64,000 nt of DNA from Bradyrhizobium sp. LMTR 3 (GTDB lineage Bacteria > Pseudomonadota > Alphaproteobacteria > Rhizobiales > Xanthobacteraceae), in contig NZ_MAXC01000007.1 in NCBI RefSeq assembly GCF_001693485.1, positions 62,001-126,000 on the forward strand, in the 5' to 3' direction. The position numbers and the translations under genes were made by a program. The notes beneath the pieces were generated by a model, which saw only the letters and a program-made list of their open reading frames with translations, ran no database searches and was not told where the DNA came from. Below are positions 9,158-18,039 of the stretch, piece by piece. Every line of letters starts with the position of its first letter. Positions within the stretch are counted from its first letter, which is position 1.

Positions 9158-9973
9158 TCACGCCTGGGTAGCTTCTGATCCCCGCCGGCGACTTGCCGTT
9201 TCCCGCTGTACTGTCGCCGGCGCTGCCAGAGCTTGAAGAAACTCCACGGGCACCGGGAATACGATCGTCGAATTCTTTTCGCCTGCAATGTCCTGCAGCG
9301 TCGACAGGTAACGCAATTGCATGGACTCCGGCCTCCTTGCGAGCATCTCTCCTGCTTCCACCAGTTTCTCGGCGGCCTGCTGCTCCGCTTCGGCGCCTAT
9401 AATTCGTGCGCGGCGGTACCGTTCGGCCTCGGCTTGACGAGCAATGGCACGAATCATGCTCTCGTTGATGTCGACGTGCTTGATTTCGACATTCGCGACC
9501 TTGATACCCCACGCATCGGTCTGGCTGTCGAGAATTTCCTGAATATCGCGATTGAGCTTGTCCCGCTCGGCCAGCATTTCATCCAGCTCGTGCTTGCCAA
9601 GCACGGACCTGAGGGTGGTCTGTGCCAACTGGCTGGTGGCGGCCATGAAGTTTTCCACCTGGATAACGGCTTTGTCGGCATCTACCACGCGGAAGTAGAT
9701 AACTGCGTTGACCTTTACCGAGACATTGTCTCGAGAAATCACGTCCTGGCTGGGAACATCCAGCACGAGCGTACGAAGATCTATCCGTACAAGCTGCTGG
9801 ACGATCGGCACCAATATGATGAGCCCGGGACCTTTCACGCCGGAAAAGCGCCCCAATGTGAAGACCACCGCACGCTCGTATTCCCGCATGATCCGAATCG
9901 CCGACAGGAGCACCGCAATGATTATGGCTCCGATCACGATGTACGGGAGGGTCTCTGTTACGAATGTTGGCAT
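9158..9973 (-). CDS. SPFH/band-7 protein, slipin (stomatin-like)
   Basis: Membrane-anchored scaffold protein of 271 residues that would form oligomeric assemblies and partner a NfeD protease. An N-terminal hydrophobic segment (about 7-27) is followed by the band-7 core ([21 protein letters not shown], then [20 protein letters not shown] residues) and a C-terminal alanine/glutamate-rich coiled coil (about 175-215). ATG 9973 is chosen because GAGGAG lies 7 bases upstream; ATG 9988 overlaps the NfeD stop and is less likely. It follows the NfeD gene directly, the usual NfeD-slipin order. Confidence 0.92.
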   Translation of the reverse strand: MPTFVTETLPYIVIGAIIIAVLLSAIRIMREYERAVVFTLGRFSGVKGPGLIILVPIVQQLVRIDLRTLVLDVPSQDVISRDNVSVKVNAVIYFRVVDADKAVIQVENFMAATSQLAQTTLRSVLGKHELDEMLAERDKLNRDIQEILDSQTDAWGIKVANVEIKHVDINESMIRAIARQAEAERYRRARIIGAEAEQQAAEKLVEAGEMLARRPESMQLRYLSTLQDIAGEKNSTIVFPVPVEFLQALAAPATVQRETASRRRGSEATQA

Positions 9974-9984
9974 GGTTTCACTCC

Positions 9985-11370
9985 TCATGATTTCCGTGGG
10001 GCGTCAGGATCTGGCACGACGAGCAGTTTCAGGTTTTGACGTTCGAGAACACGCACGCGATCGCCCGGGGTGAACTCGCTTTCCGATTTCGCCGCCCAAC
10101 GTTCTCCCATGACCAGGACCTCGCCTTTGCCGTCGGCCCACGACAGCACCTGCCCCGCGCTGCGAAGCAGAGCCGCTTCGCCTGTGGTCACCTCGCGCCG
10201 ATGCGCCCGCCATGCCGCCGCCAGTGCAATCACCAGGAATCCCGCGCTGGCAATGGTGGCCGTGGCGACCACCGGCCATGAGAGTTGGAAACCCGGCACG
10301 TCGCCGCGAAACAGGAACAGCGAGCCAACGGCGAACGAGACGACGCCGCCGATTCCGAGCACGCCAAACGAGGGCAGAAAAGCTTCCGCAATCATCAGCG
10401 CAATGCCGAGCAACAGCAGGCCGGCACCGGCGTAGCTGATCGGCAGGAGATTCAAGGCATAGAGGCCGATGAGGAGAGCGATTCCGCCGATCACCCCGGG
10501 GAAAATAGCGCCTGGACTGATGAACTCGAATAGAAGCCCGTAGAGCCCGATCAGCATGAGTATGTAAGCGATGTTCGGATTGGTAATCGTGGCCAGAATG
10601 CGGTTGCGCCAATCGGGCTCAATTGCCGTAGTGCTCAGGCTTCCGGTATGCAGACTGACCTGTTGATCATTGATCGTTACGGTTCGACCCTCGGCCTGGG
10701 ACAACACATCGGATAAATCCTTCGCAACAATCTCGATGACACGCTGCGACTGGGCCTCGCTCGCGGTGAGAGTGGCGGCTTCCCGGACGGCTTTCTCCGC
10801 CCAGGAAACATTTCGTCCCCGAAGCTCTGCCAGTCCCCTGATATAGGCAACCGCATCGTTGATCGCCTTCGCCTCGCCTGCATTGGCCGGCGACGAGGCT
10901 CCTTTCTTGTCACCGTCTTTCTTGTCATCATCTTTCTTGTCATCGGTGCGCCAGCCGGAGCCGCCGCCGCCAAGCAGGACGGGCGTGGCTGCACCGAGAT
11001 GCGTGCTCGGCGCCATCGCGGCGAGGTGGCTGGCATAAACGATGTAGGTGCCGGCGCTGGCGGCTCGCGCACCGCTCGGGGTCACGTAAGAGATCACAGG
11101 AATGGGGGACTTAAGTATCTCTCCTATGATCTCGCGCATTGAGGGGTCGAGACCGCCAGGCGTATTCAGTCTCAGCACGATGACCTTCGCCTGTCGCCGA
11201 CGCGCCTCCTCAAGTCCATCGCGGATATATTCAGAAGTCGCCGGCCCAATCGCTCCATTCACATCCAGTAGAATGGCGACATTCGCCGGCTCGCTACTTT
11301 GTCCAAGTGCTGCTCCTGGGCCAAGTACGAGCAATGCTACGGTAAAAAGCCTGTAAAGAAAGTGCACCAT
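9985..11370 (-). CDS. NfeD-type membrane serine protease (ClpP class)
   Basis: Long-form NfeD of 461 residues. It has a cleavable signal peptide (about 1-23), then a ClpP-like protease domain with the nucleophile Ser in [16 protein letters not shown] and a likely Lys of the Ser-Lys dyad in WAEKAVREA. Four to five membrane helices follow (about 235-370), and the C-terminal OB-fold NfeD domain ends in [13 protein letters not shown] low-complexity [14 protein letters not shown] segment (about 148-162) sits inside the protease region. Family members cleave the C-terminus of the partner slipin, which is the next gene and overlaps or abuts the stop. Confidence 0.9.
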   Translation of the reverse strand: MVHFLYRLFTVALLVLGPGAALGQSSEPANVAILLDVNGAIGPATSEYIRDGLEEARRRQAKVIVLRLNTPGGLDPSMREIIGEILKSPIPVISYVTPSGARAASAGTYIVYASHLAAMAPSTHLGAATPVLLGGGGSGWRTDDKKDDDKKDGDKKGASSPANAGEAKAINDAVAYIRGLAELRGRNVSWAEKAVREAATLTASEAQSQRVIEIVAKDLSDVLSQAEGRTVTINDQQVSLHTGSLSTTAIEPDWRNRILATITNPNIAYILMLIGLYGLLFEFISPGAIFPGVIGGIALLIGLYALNLLPISYAGAGLLLLGIALMIAEAFLPSFGVLGIGGVVSFAVGSLFLFRGDVPGFQLSWPVVATATIASAGFLVIALAAAWRAHRREVTTGEAALLRSAGQVLSWADGKGEVLVMGERWAAKSESEFTPGDRVRVLERQNLKLLVVPDPDAPRKS

Positions 11371-11651
11371 GGTAGTCGCTCAAAAGCTTGCGCGACGAGA
11401 CAGTCACAACTGTGTGGCCCATTCGCAGGTAAACCTGACTGTTACGGCTGGAGCGCAGGAACGGGGCCGGGCGGGCGGTGACATGTGCTGAAGTCCTGTT
11501 GCGCAAAAGCGCGCTCCGCAGGTCATGTGAAGCGAACGCACATCCGAAATCCCGGTTCCCCAAACTTATGCCTCCGGGACGGATTTCATCTCGGTGTGCC
11601 GGCAACACCCTGGATGATGCACGGCGATCACCGCCGTCCGAAGAGAGCGGC

Positions 11652-14600
11652 TCAATGAAAATCGCGGGACGGCGGCAGGATGCGGACGTCGCGGGGGTGA
11701 CGGATTTTCTGCGCGGGCGCGTCAGGGTGATCGCGGCGGTCGTCGTTGAGCGGTTCGACCAGCGCGGGCCCTGCGGGCACCGGGTGCTTGCGGCTTAACG
11801 CATCATTGGCGAGGCCGATCAGGTCGTGGGAGCGGTCGAACATCCGCTGCGCCACCAGATGCGTCACCTGCTCCGGGCTGCTCTGGATATAGCCTTCGAC
11901 CAGGATCAGGCGCGCGCCCATCACCTCTTTGCGGTACTGCTCCATCACCTTGGGCCACACCACGATGTTGGCGATGCCGGTCTCGTCCTCCAGCGTCATG
12001 AAGACGACGCCCTTGGCGCTGCCCGGCCGCTGCCGCACCAGTACCACGCCGGCGCAGCGGATACGGCGGCGGTCGTTGCTGTGATTGACGTCCTTGCAGG
12101 GGACGACACGCTCTTTCGTGAACCGCTCGCGCAAGAATTCCATCGGATGGCCCTTCAGCGACAGTCGGACCGTCTGGTAATCGGCGACCACCTGCTCCGG
12201 CAGCGGCATCTGCGGCAGCGGCTTGGCGTTCTCGTCGGGCTGCTCGCGGGCGACCGCGGCCTGAAACAGCGGCAGCGGCACGTCGTCGGGCAGCCGCCGC
12301 ACCGCCCAGAGTGCTGCGCGGCGATCGAGACCGATCGAGCGGAAGGCATCGGCGTCGGCAAGTAGGATCAGCGCGCGCTTGGGCAGGCCGGTGTCGCGGG
12401 CGAATTCCTCCAGCGAGGTAAAGGGCCGGCGTTGACGGGCGGCGACGATGCGGTCGGTCCAGTCGGTTGCTTCCACAGCGGCTAGTCCGCGGGCACGCTT
12501 CACCTCTCCCGCTTGCGGGGGAGGTCGGATCGCATCGATAGATGCGATCCGGGTGGGGGAAGCTCTCTCCATACGGGCAGTGTGACTCGCGGAGACACCC
12601 CCACCCCAGCCCTCCCCCGCAAGCGGGAGAGGGAGCACAGTCCCCGTGCGGCTGGCCGAATGGGATTCCGCCTCCGATATACCGCGAAACGACGACTGCA
12701 TTCGCTTCAGCCGCTCCTCGTCTTCATCGAGCCAGTGAAAACCATCGATCTGGCGGAAGCCGAGCCGGACGGCGCAATATTTCCCGCTCCCCTCCTCCAG
12801 CGTGTTCTGGGCAAAGCTGTAGGAGACGTCGATCTCGCGGACCTCGACGCCGTTCTTGCGGGCGTCGCCGACGATCTGGGCGGGCGCGTAAAACCCCATC
12901 GGCTGCGAATTGAGCAGGCCGCAGCAGAACGCATCCGGATGATAATGCTTCAGCCATGACGAGACGTAGACGAGCTGCGCAAAACTTGCGGCGTGGCTTT
13001 CCGGAAAGCCGTAAGAGCCAAAACCCTTGATCTGGTCAAAACAGCTCTTGGCGAATGCCGGGGCGTAGCCGCGCGCGATCATGTTGTTGATCAGCTTGGC
13101 CTCGAATTTTCCGATGGTGCCGACGTTACGAAACGTCGCCATCGCACGGCGCAAGCCGTTGGCTTCCTCGGGCGTGAATTTTGCGGCTTCGATTGCGATC
13201 CGCATCGCCTGTTCCTGGAACAGCGGCACGCCGAGTGTCTTGTGCAGCACGCGGTACAATTCGTCCGAAGGGCCGTGCTCGGGCGCCGGCGAGGGATAGC
13301 TCACCTTTTCCTGGCCGTTTCGCCGTCGCAAATAGGGATGCACCATGTCGCCCTGGATCGGACCGGGGCGGACGATCGCGACTTCGATGACGAGGTCGTA
13401 GAAGGTGCGCGGCTTCAGGCGCGGCAGCATGTTCATCTGCGCGCGGCTCTCGACCTGGAACACGCCGAGGGATTCGCCCCGCTGCAGCATTTGATAAACT
13501 TCGTCGTCGTCCTGCGACTTGATGTCGGCCAGCTCGTAACGCCGACCCTTGTGGTCGGCGATCAGATCGAAGCTCTTGCGGATGCAGGTCAGCATGCCCA
13601 GCGCCAGCACGTCGACCTTCATCATGCTGAGCGCGTCGACGTCGTCCTTGTCCCATTCGATGAAGGTGCGGTCGTCCATCGCGGCGTTGCCGATCGGCAC
13701 ATAGGTGTCGAGCCTATCCTGCGTCAGCACGTAGCCGCCGACATGCTGTGACAGATGGCGGGGGAATTCGATCAGCTCGGAGGCCAGCGCAACCGCGAGC
13801 TCGACCATCGCATTCGCAGGATCCAGCCCGGCCTGCCGGACCTGCATCTCATTGAGGCCCTTGCCCCAGCTCCCCCACACGGTGTCGGCAAGCGCTGCGG
13901 TAACGTCCTCGGTCAGCCCCAGCGCCTTGCCGACGTCGCGGATGGCGCTGCGCGGGCGGTAGTGGATGACGGTCGCAATGATCGCGGCGCGGTGACGGCC
14001 GTAGCGGCGGTAGACATATTGCATCACCTCCTCGCGCCGCGAATGCTCGAAATCGACGTCGATATCGGGCGGCTCCAGCCGCTCCTTGGAAATGAAACGC
14101 TCGAACAGCAGGTCGACCTTGGTCGGATCGACCGAGGTGATGCCGAGCACGTAACAGACGGCGGAGTTCGCCGCCGATCCCCGGCCCTGGCACAGGATGT
14201 TCTGGCTGCGCGCGTAGCGGACGATGTCGTGCACGGTGAGAAAATAATGCGCGTATTTGAGCTCGGCGATCAGATCGAGCTCTTTGCGCAGGGTGGCGCG
14301 CAGCTTGCCGTCGATCACGCCCCCGAAATATTTGTCGACACCGGCCCAGGTCAGGTCTTCGAGGTGCTGTTGCGCGGTCTTGCCCGGCGGCACTGGCTCG
14401 TCCGGATACTGGTATTTGAGCTGGTCGAGCGAGAAGTTGATGCGATCGGCAAAGCGCATGGTTTCCGCAATCGCCTCGGGCAGATCGCGAAACAGCCGTG
14501 CCATTTCATGGACAGGCTTGAGATAGCGTTCAGCATTGGCCTCGAGCCGCCTGCCGATCGCATCGATCGTGGTCTTCTCTCTGATACAGGTCAGCACGTC

Positions 14601-15230
14601 CTGCAGCGCTCGGCGGGCGGGATGGTGGTACAGCACCTCGTTGGTCGCCAGCAGCGGCACTTTGGCCGCGAGCGCCAAACGATGCAGCCGCTCGAGGCGG
14701 CGTTTGTCGTCGCCGCGGTAGAGCAGGCTTGCGGCGAGCCACACGCCATCGGCATCGGAGTTCTTCAGGCGCTCCAGCGTTGTCTGCGCGCTCGCCACGT
14801 CAAAGCGATGCGGCAGCGCCAGCACCAGAAGCTGGCCCTCGGCGAAATCGAGGAGGTCGTCGAATTTCAGGTGGCATTCGCCCTTTTCGATCCGCGTGAT
14901 GTCATCGCCGCGTTTGCCGCGGGTGAGTAACTGGCAGAGTCGGCCGTAAGCCGCGCGGTCGCGCGGATAGGCCAGAATGTCAGGCGTGCCGTCGATGAAG
15001 ACGAGACGCGCGCCGATCAGAAGCTTTGGCTTATGCCTGACGGCAGGGTTGTCGAGCTCGCTCCAGGCGCGCACCACGCCGGCCAGTGTGTTGTGGTCGG
15101 CGATGCCGATCACGGGAATACCAAGCTCGCTTGCCTGATGCACATAGGCGCGCGGATCCGAGCCGCCGCGCAGGAACGAGAAATTGGTGGTGATGCCGAT
15201 TTCGGCATAGTCGGGCACAGGGCTTTTCAT
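11652..15230 (-). CDS. dnaE2: Error-prone DNA polymerase DnaE2 with in-frame repeat insertion
   Basis: C-family polymerase subunit of the SOS mutasome (ImuC), responsible for damage-induced mutagenesis. The 1,192-residue protein has the PHP domain first (YAEIGITTNFSFLRGGSDPR), the catalytic PDIDVDF motif near residue 390, helix-hairpin-helix and OB domains, and the usual HPRDVRILPPSRDFH tail. ATG 15230 overlaps the imuB stop (ATGA) and sits directly before the PHP start. The protein is longer than typical DnaE2 (about 1,050-1,100) because residues about 867-910 are encoded by a palindromic repeat, placed in the linker before ARQRRPFTSLEEF. It is the last gene of imuA-imuB-dnaE2 and is expected to be LexA-controlled from 17917-17931. 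Confidence 0.95.
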   Translation of the reverse strand: MKSPVPDYAEIGITTNFSFLRGGSDPRAYVHQASELGIPVIGIADHNTLAGVVRAWSELDNPAVRHKPKLLIGARLVFIDGTPDILAYPRDRAAYGRLCQLLTRGKRGDDITRIEKGECHLKFDDLLDFAEGQLLVLALPHRFDVASAQTTLERLKNSDADGVWLAASLLYRGDDKRRLERLHRLALAAKVPLLATNEVLYHHPARRALQDVLTCIREKTTIDAIGRRLEANAERYLKPVHEMARLFRDLPEAIAETMRFADRINFSLDQLKYQYPDEPVPPGKTAQQHLEDLTWAGVDKYFGGVIDGKLRATLRKELDLIAELKYAHYFLTVHDIVRYARSQNILCQGRGSAANSAVCYVLGITSVDPTKVDLLFERFISKERLEPPDIDVDFEHSRREEVMQYVYRRYGRHRAAIIATVIHYRPRSAIRDVGKALGLTEDVTAALADTVWGSWGKGLNEMQVRQAGLDPANAMVELAVALASELIEFPRHLSQHVGGYVLTQDRLDTYVPIGNAAMDDRTFIEWDKDDVDALSMMKVDVLALGMLTCIRKSFDLIADHKGRRYELADIKSQDDDEVYQMLQRGESLGVFQVESRAQMNMLPRLKPRTFYDLVIEVAIVRPGPIQGDMVHPYLRRRNGQEKVSYPSPAPEHGPSDELYRVLHKTLGVPLFQEQAMRIAIEAAKFTPEEANGLRRAMATFRNVGTIGKFEAKLINNMIARGYAPAFAKSCFDQIKGFGSYGFPESHAASFAQLVYVSSWLKHYHPDAFCCGLLNSQPMGFYAPAQIVGDARKNGVEVREIDVSYSFAQNTLEEGSGKYCAVRLGFRQIDGFHWLDEDEERLKRMQSSFRGISEAESHSASRTGTVLPLPLAGEGWGGGVSASHTARMERASPTRIASIDAIRPPPQAGEVKRARGLAAVEATDWTDRIVAARQRRPFTSLEEFARDTGLPKRALILLADADAFRSIGLDRRAALWAVRRLPDDVPLPLFQAAVAREQPDENAKPLPQMPLPEQVVADYQTVRLSLKGHPMEFLRERFTKERVVPCKDVNHSNDRRRIRCAGVVLVRQRPGSAKGVVFMTLEDETGIANIVVWPKVMEQYRKEVMGARLILVEGYIQSSPEQVTHLVAQRMFDRSHDLIGLANDALSRKHPVPAGPALVEPLNDDRRDHPDAPAQKIRHPRDVRILPPSRDFH
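12503..12632. repeat. Palindromic repeat inside dnaE2 coding sequence
   Basis: A 130-bp element with perfect 22-bp inverted ends: CCTCTCCCGCTTGCGGGGGA plus GG at 12503-12524, and its exact reverse complement at 12611-12632. An inner hairpin CGGATCGCATC/GATGCGATCCG lies next to the left arm. It is read in frame without a stop as part of dnaE2. Related GC-rich palindromes lie in imuB at 16742-16985. Confidence 0.92.
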
Positions 15231-17146
15231 GCGAACAATCCATGCACGAACCATCTGATAGAAGCGGGCTCGCCCTCCGCATCCGTCGGTTCGCTCTCAT
15301 AGAGGCCGTCGCGAAAGATCCAGAAACGAAGTCCCGCTTCATCCTCGATACGGAAATAGTCCCGCGTCGGGCCGTCGCTACCCGGCTTCCACCATTCCAT
15401 CGCGATGCGTTCGGGCCCCTCCACCCGCACCACCGCGTGCGTGACGCGCCGCCAGGTGAATTGATGCGGCGGGCCGTCGGGCACGGTTGCGAACGGCACT
15501 TTTATCGGCTCCGGCTTGTCGAACAGGCGCAAGGGGCGCAGCGGCGGCTCGCCCTCGATACGCTCGGGCCATGCCGCCTGCGTCGCGGCCGCCAGATGAT
15601 GCTGCGCTGGCACCGACAGCACCGCGCGTTCGGGGATGTGGGTATCCTCCGGCAGATGCACGACGACGCGTTTTCCGCCGATGCGCGCGGCGATGCGGTC
15701 GATCAGCGCGGACAGTTCGTCATTGTCATGGACGTTGGCATCGAGATCGCGCTGCTGCTGCACCACGATTTCGGTGCGGCTGGCGGAGAGACGGATGAGA
15801 TCGAAGCCAAAGCCGGGGTCGAGGGGATCGTTGAGCGCATCGAGCCGCTCGCGGAACAGGCGGTCGATCACATCAGCTTTTGTCACGGGACGCCCGGTAT
15901 CGACCGAGATCGTGCGTACCGCGCCGTCGGTGCGGAAAAAGCTCGCCTCCAGCCGCCGCGCGCCCTTGCCCTGCTTGTCCATCGCCGTAACCAGCATTTG
16001 AGCGAGCGCGGACAGGTTCATCGCGATCACGGTGTCGGTGGCGACCGGATCGGGAAAGCGTTTCTCGACGATGTAATCCGGCGGCGGTTTGCGCGGGCTG
16101 ATCGGCGCATCGCCCTGCCCGAGTGCCTGCTGCAACAGCGTCGTGAAGGGCGCACCGAACCGCGCCGTGATTTCGTGCGGCGCGCGCGAGGCGACGTCGC
16201 CGATGGTTTTCAAGCCGGCGCGGCGCAGGCCGGCGGTGATGGCATCGCCGGCGCCGAGCGCAGATACCGGCAGCGGACTGACGGCCTCCGCCTCCTCGCC
16301 ATCGGCAACGATCTTTCCGGAAGTCTGGCGCGTCAGCGTGCGGGCGCAGATCGCGGTGCTCGCGATCGCGGCGCTGACGGCAAAGCCGCGGCGGCTCAGC
16401 GCACCGCTGACGATCTGCAGCAACGCACGCTCGCCGCCGAACAGATGGGCGCAGCCGGTGATGTCGAGGAACAAGCCGTACGGCGGATCGAGCGCCACCA
16501 GCGGGGTGAAGCGGTCGCACCAGTCGGCGATGTCTTCGAGTGTCTTGCGATCGGCGACTTCATCCGCGTCAAACACCGTCAGCTCGGGGCAGATCGCGCG
16601 CGCATTGGCGAGCGGCAGGCCGATCGAGAGGCCGGCCTGGACGGCAAGATCGTCGAGGGAGTGGATCAGGATGGCATTGTGCTGCTTGGCGACGACGACG
16701 GAGGGCGAGGTTTGCGTCATCTCGAGAGTAGGACTCGCGGCGAGACCCCCACCCGTAGCCGATGCTCCGCATCGGCGTTCTTCTAAAGAACGGCGGCCAT
16801 AGGCCGCCTGTGCCTCCCCCGCAGGCGGGAGAGGGAGGGCACCGTTTGTGGGGTGAGAGATATCAATCCGGGCACCGCTGTCGTTCCCTCCCCCCTTGCG
16901 GAGGAGGGTTAGGGAGAGGGGTAAGCCGCACGGGCGGTGCTCGTGGCCACCCCTCTCCCCCGCCCTCCCCCGCAAGGGGGGAGGGAGCCCACTGTCCGTG
17001 CGGTTAGAGATTTCGCACGAAACCGCTTGGCAATTTTCAGCTTGCGCGGCGCTGGCCGGCGAAAGCTTGCGCTTGATGCGGTCGATGGGCAGGCGTGGCA
17101 GCCAGAGGCTGAGGATACGCCGACGGTTCTCTGAATAGGCGCTCAT
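15227..17146 (-). CDS. imuB: ImuB, Y-family polymerase-like mutasome hub, with in-frame repeat insertion
   Basis: Catalytically inactive Y-family-like protein that links DnaE2 and ImuA to the replication clamp. ATG 17146 starts MSAYSENRRRILSLWLPRLP, the expected N-terminus, and overlaps the 3' end of imuA by 110 bp. Core motifs include ADWCDRFTPLVALDPP and LDITGCAHLFGGE. A PLRLF sequence near residue 540 resembles a clamp-binding motif, and the tail WFVHGLFA is typical. The length is 639 residues against about 500-540 for the family. The excess is residues about 55-136, which are encoded by palindromic repeats, between the first strand-helix unit and the VVVAKQHNAILIHSLDD segment. Confidence 0.92.
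   Translation of the reverse strand: MSAYSENRRRILSLWLPRLPIDRIKRKLSPASAAQAENCQAVSCEISNRTDSGLPPPLRGRAGERGGHEHRPCGLPLSLTLLRKGGGNDSGARIDISHPTNGALPLPPAGEAQAAYGRRSLEERRCGASATGGGLAASPTLEMTQTSPSVVVAKQHNAILIHSLDDLAVQAGLSIGLPLANARAICPELTVFDADEVADRKTLEDIADWCDRFTPLVALDPPYGLFLDITGCAHLFGGERALLQIVSGALSRRGFAVSAAIASTAICARTLTRQTSGKIVADGEEAEAVSPLPVSALGAGDAITAGLRRAGLKTIGDVASRAPHEITARFGAPFTTLLQQALGQGDAPISPRKPPPDYIVEKRFPDPVATDTVIAMNLSALAQMLVTAMDKQGKGARRLEASFFRTDGAVRTISVDTGRPVTKADVIDRLFRERLDALNDPLDPGFGFDLIRLSASRTEIVVQQQRDLDANVHDNDELSALIDRIAARIGGKRVVVHLPEDTHIPERAVLSVPAQHHLAAATQAAWPERIEGEPPLRPLRLFDKPEPIKVPFATVPDGPPHQFTWRRVTHAVVRVEGPERIAMEWWKPGSDGPTRDYFRIEDEAGLRFWIFRDGLYESEPTDAEGEPASIRWFVHGLFA
16742..16835. repeat. 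GC-rich hairpin repeat inside imuB, unit 1
   Basis: Contains consecutive hairpins (GCCGATGCTCCGCATCGGC, GTTCTTCTAAAGAAC, GGCGGCCATAGGCCGCC) followed by CCTCCCCCGCAGGCGGGAGA plus GGG at 16813-16835. The last part matches the arm of the dnaE2 element apart from one central position. It is read in frame as imuB. Confidence 0.85.
16886..16985. repeat. GC-rich palindromic repeat inside imuB, unit 2
   Basis: A 100-bp inverted repeat with 23-bp arms at 16886-16908 and 16963-16985 that match at 22 of 23 positions. The arms read CCCTCCCCC around TTGCGG/CCGCAA. It is read through in frame as part of imuB, next to unit 1. The two units together give about 82 repeat-derived codons. Confidence 0.9.
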
Positions 17147-17849
17147 CACAATTCCATTCCATGATCCAGCGGCCGACCGGGCCATGACGGTTACGAACGA
17201 GCTGCGCGTCGAACACCGGCGCGCCCCAGGCGCTCCAAGGCGCCGCAGGCTTTGGAGGAGCTGACGGCGGCGAATGCGCCGCGCGCACGATCCATCTTGT
17301 CTCCGCGGTCGAGGGGCGCGGCTCCGCCGCCACCCGCAGCAGCAATGCGGTGACGCCGGAGGCTGCTGCGGCCAGCGTGAGCTTGCGGCTGGCGACAAGA
17401 TCGAGCTGACGCGCCTGCCCCCAGACTTCCAGCACGACGGCGCCGAGCGCGTCGCAGGCCAGCGCATCGGCGGCGGTCCGCAGCGCGGCGTCGGTGTCGG
17501 TCGCGCGCACGGTGACGAGCAGCCGCGGATCGAGCCCGAGTTCGGCGAGCCCGCTCATCGACAGCGCGCCCGATTCAATTTCCGAAAAGTCCTGCCGCAC
17601 CCAGACCAGTGGCCGGCGCGGCGATACCCTTCCCGCCAGCCCTGCGATGAAGCCGGTTGCGGTCGCGCTCTGGTGTCCCTCGGCGAACACTTCATGCACC
17701 GCCGCGAGCGCAAGCCCGCCGTGCAGCACAGCATCCGCCGCCTTATGTCCAAGCGTAATCTTGTTGAGGTCATGCGCATCGCCATGCGCCTCCAGGCGCT
17801 CGATGCTTCCGCGCAAACTCGCAAGCGTGCTTGTGCGTGCGGTGCTCAT
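17037..17849 (-). CDS. imuA: ImuA, RecA-like mutasome accessory protein
   Basis: First gene of the SOS mutasome operon; ImuA is a RecA-fold protein that works with ImuB and DnaE2 in translesion synthesis. The 270-residue protein has the family features LVWVRQDFSEIESGALSMSG (about 80-100), DPRLLVTVRATD (about 107-118) and, near the end, VGRWIMEWNCDERLF. There is no intact Walker A, as is usual for alphaproteobacterial ImuA. The 3' 110 bp overlap imuB in another frame. The LexA box lies 68 bp upstream of the start. Confidence 0.9.
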   Translation of the reverse strand: MSTARTSTLASLRGSIERLEAHGDAHDLNKITLGHKAADAVLHGGLALAAVHEVFAEGHQSATATGFIAGLAGRVSPRRPLVWVRQDFSEIESGALSMSGLAELGLDPRLLVTVRATDTDAALRTAADALACDALGAVVLEVWGQARQLDLVASRKLTLAAAASGVTALLLRVAAEPRPSTAETRWIVRAAHSPPSAPPKPAAPWSAWGAPVFDAQLVRNRHGPVGRWIMEWNCDERLFREPSAYPQPLAATPAHRPHQAQAFAGQRRAS

Positions 17850-17916
17850 CCGCCGTCCCTTCAGAAAATTGGCCTTTACCGCTTTTTCCCTAAGTGAACG
17901 CGCGGCTGGCTCATTT

Positions 17917-17931
17917 GTTCATGATATGTTC
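17917..17931. promoter_or_regulatory. LexA (SOS) box, GTTC-N7-GTTC
   Basis: Exact match to the alphaproteobacterial LexA operator GTTC-N7-GTTC (GTTCATGATATGTTC). It lies in the 190-bp gap between imuA (minus, start 17849) and the UdgX-type gene (plus, start 18040), so it can repress both directions. The surrounding AT-rich TTCTAATATAAAG suggests overlap with a promoter. Confidence 0.9.
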
Positions 17932-18039
17932 TAATATAAAGCTAACAGCGCCGGCAGAGTCAATCGAGATCGACGCTTTGGCGATTCATGAGCGGAATCA
18001 AAGGGATTCGGGGGCTCCTCAGACGAGGGAGTATGAGGC

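Noticed and set aside
17149..17467. Upstream extension of imuB
   Set aside because: These codons lie inside imuA in another frame and do not resemble the ImuB N-terminus, which begins at ATG 17146.
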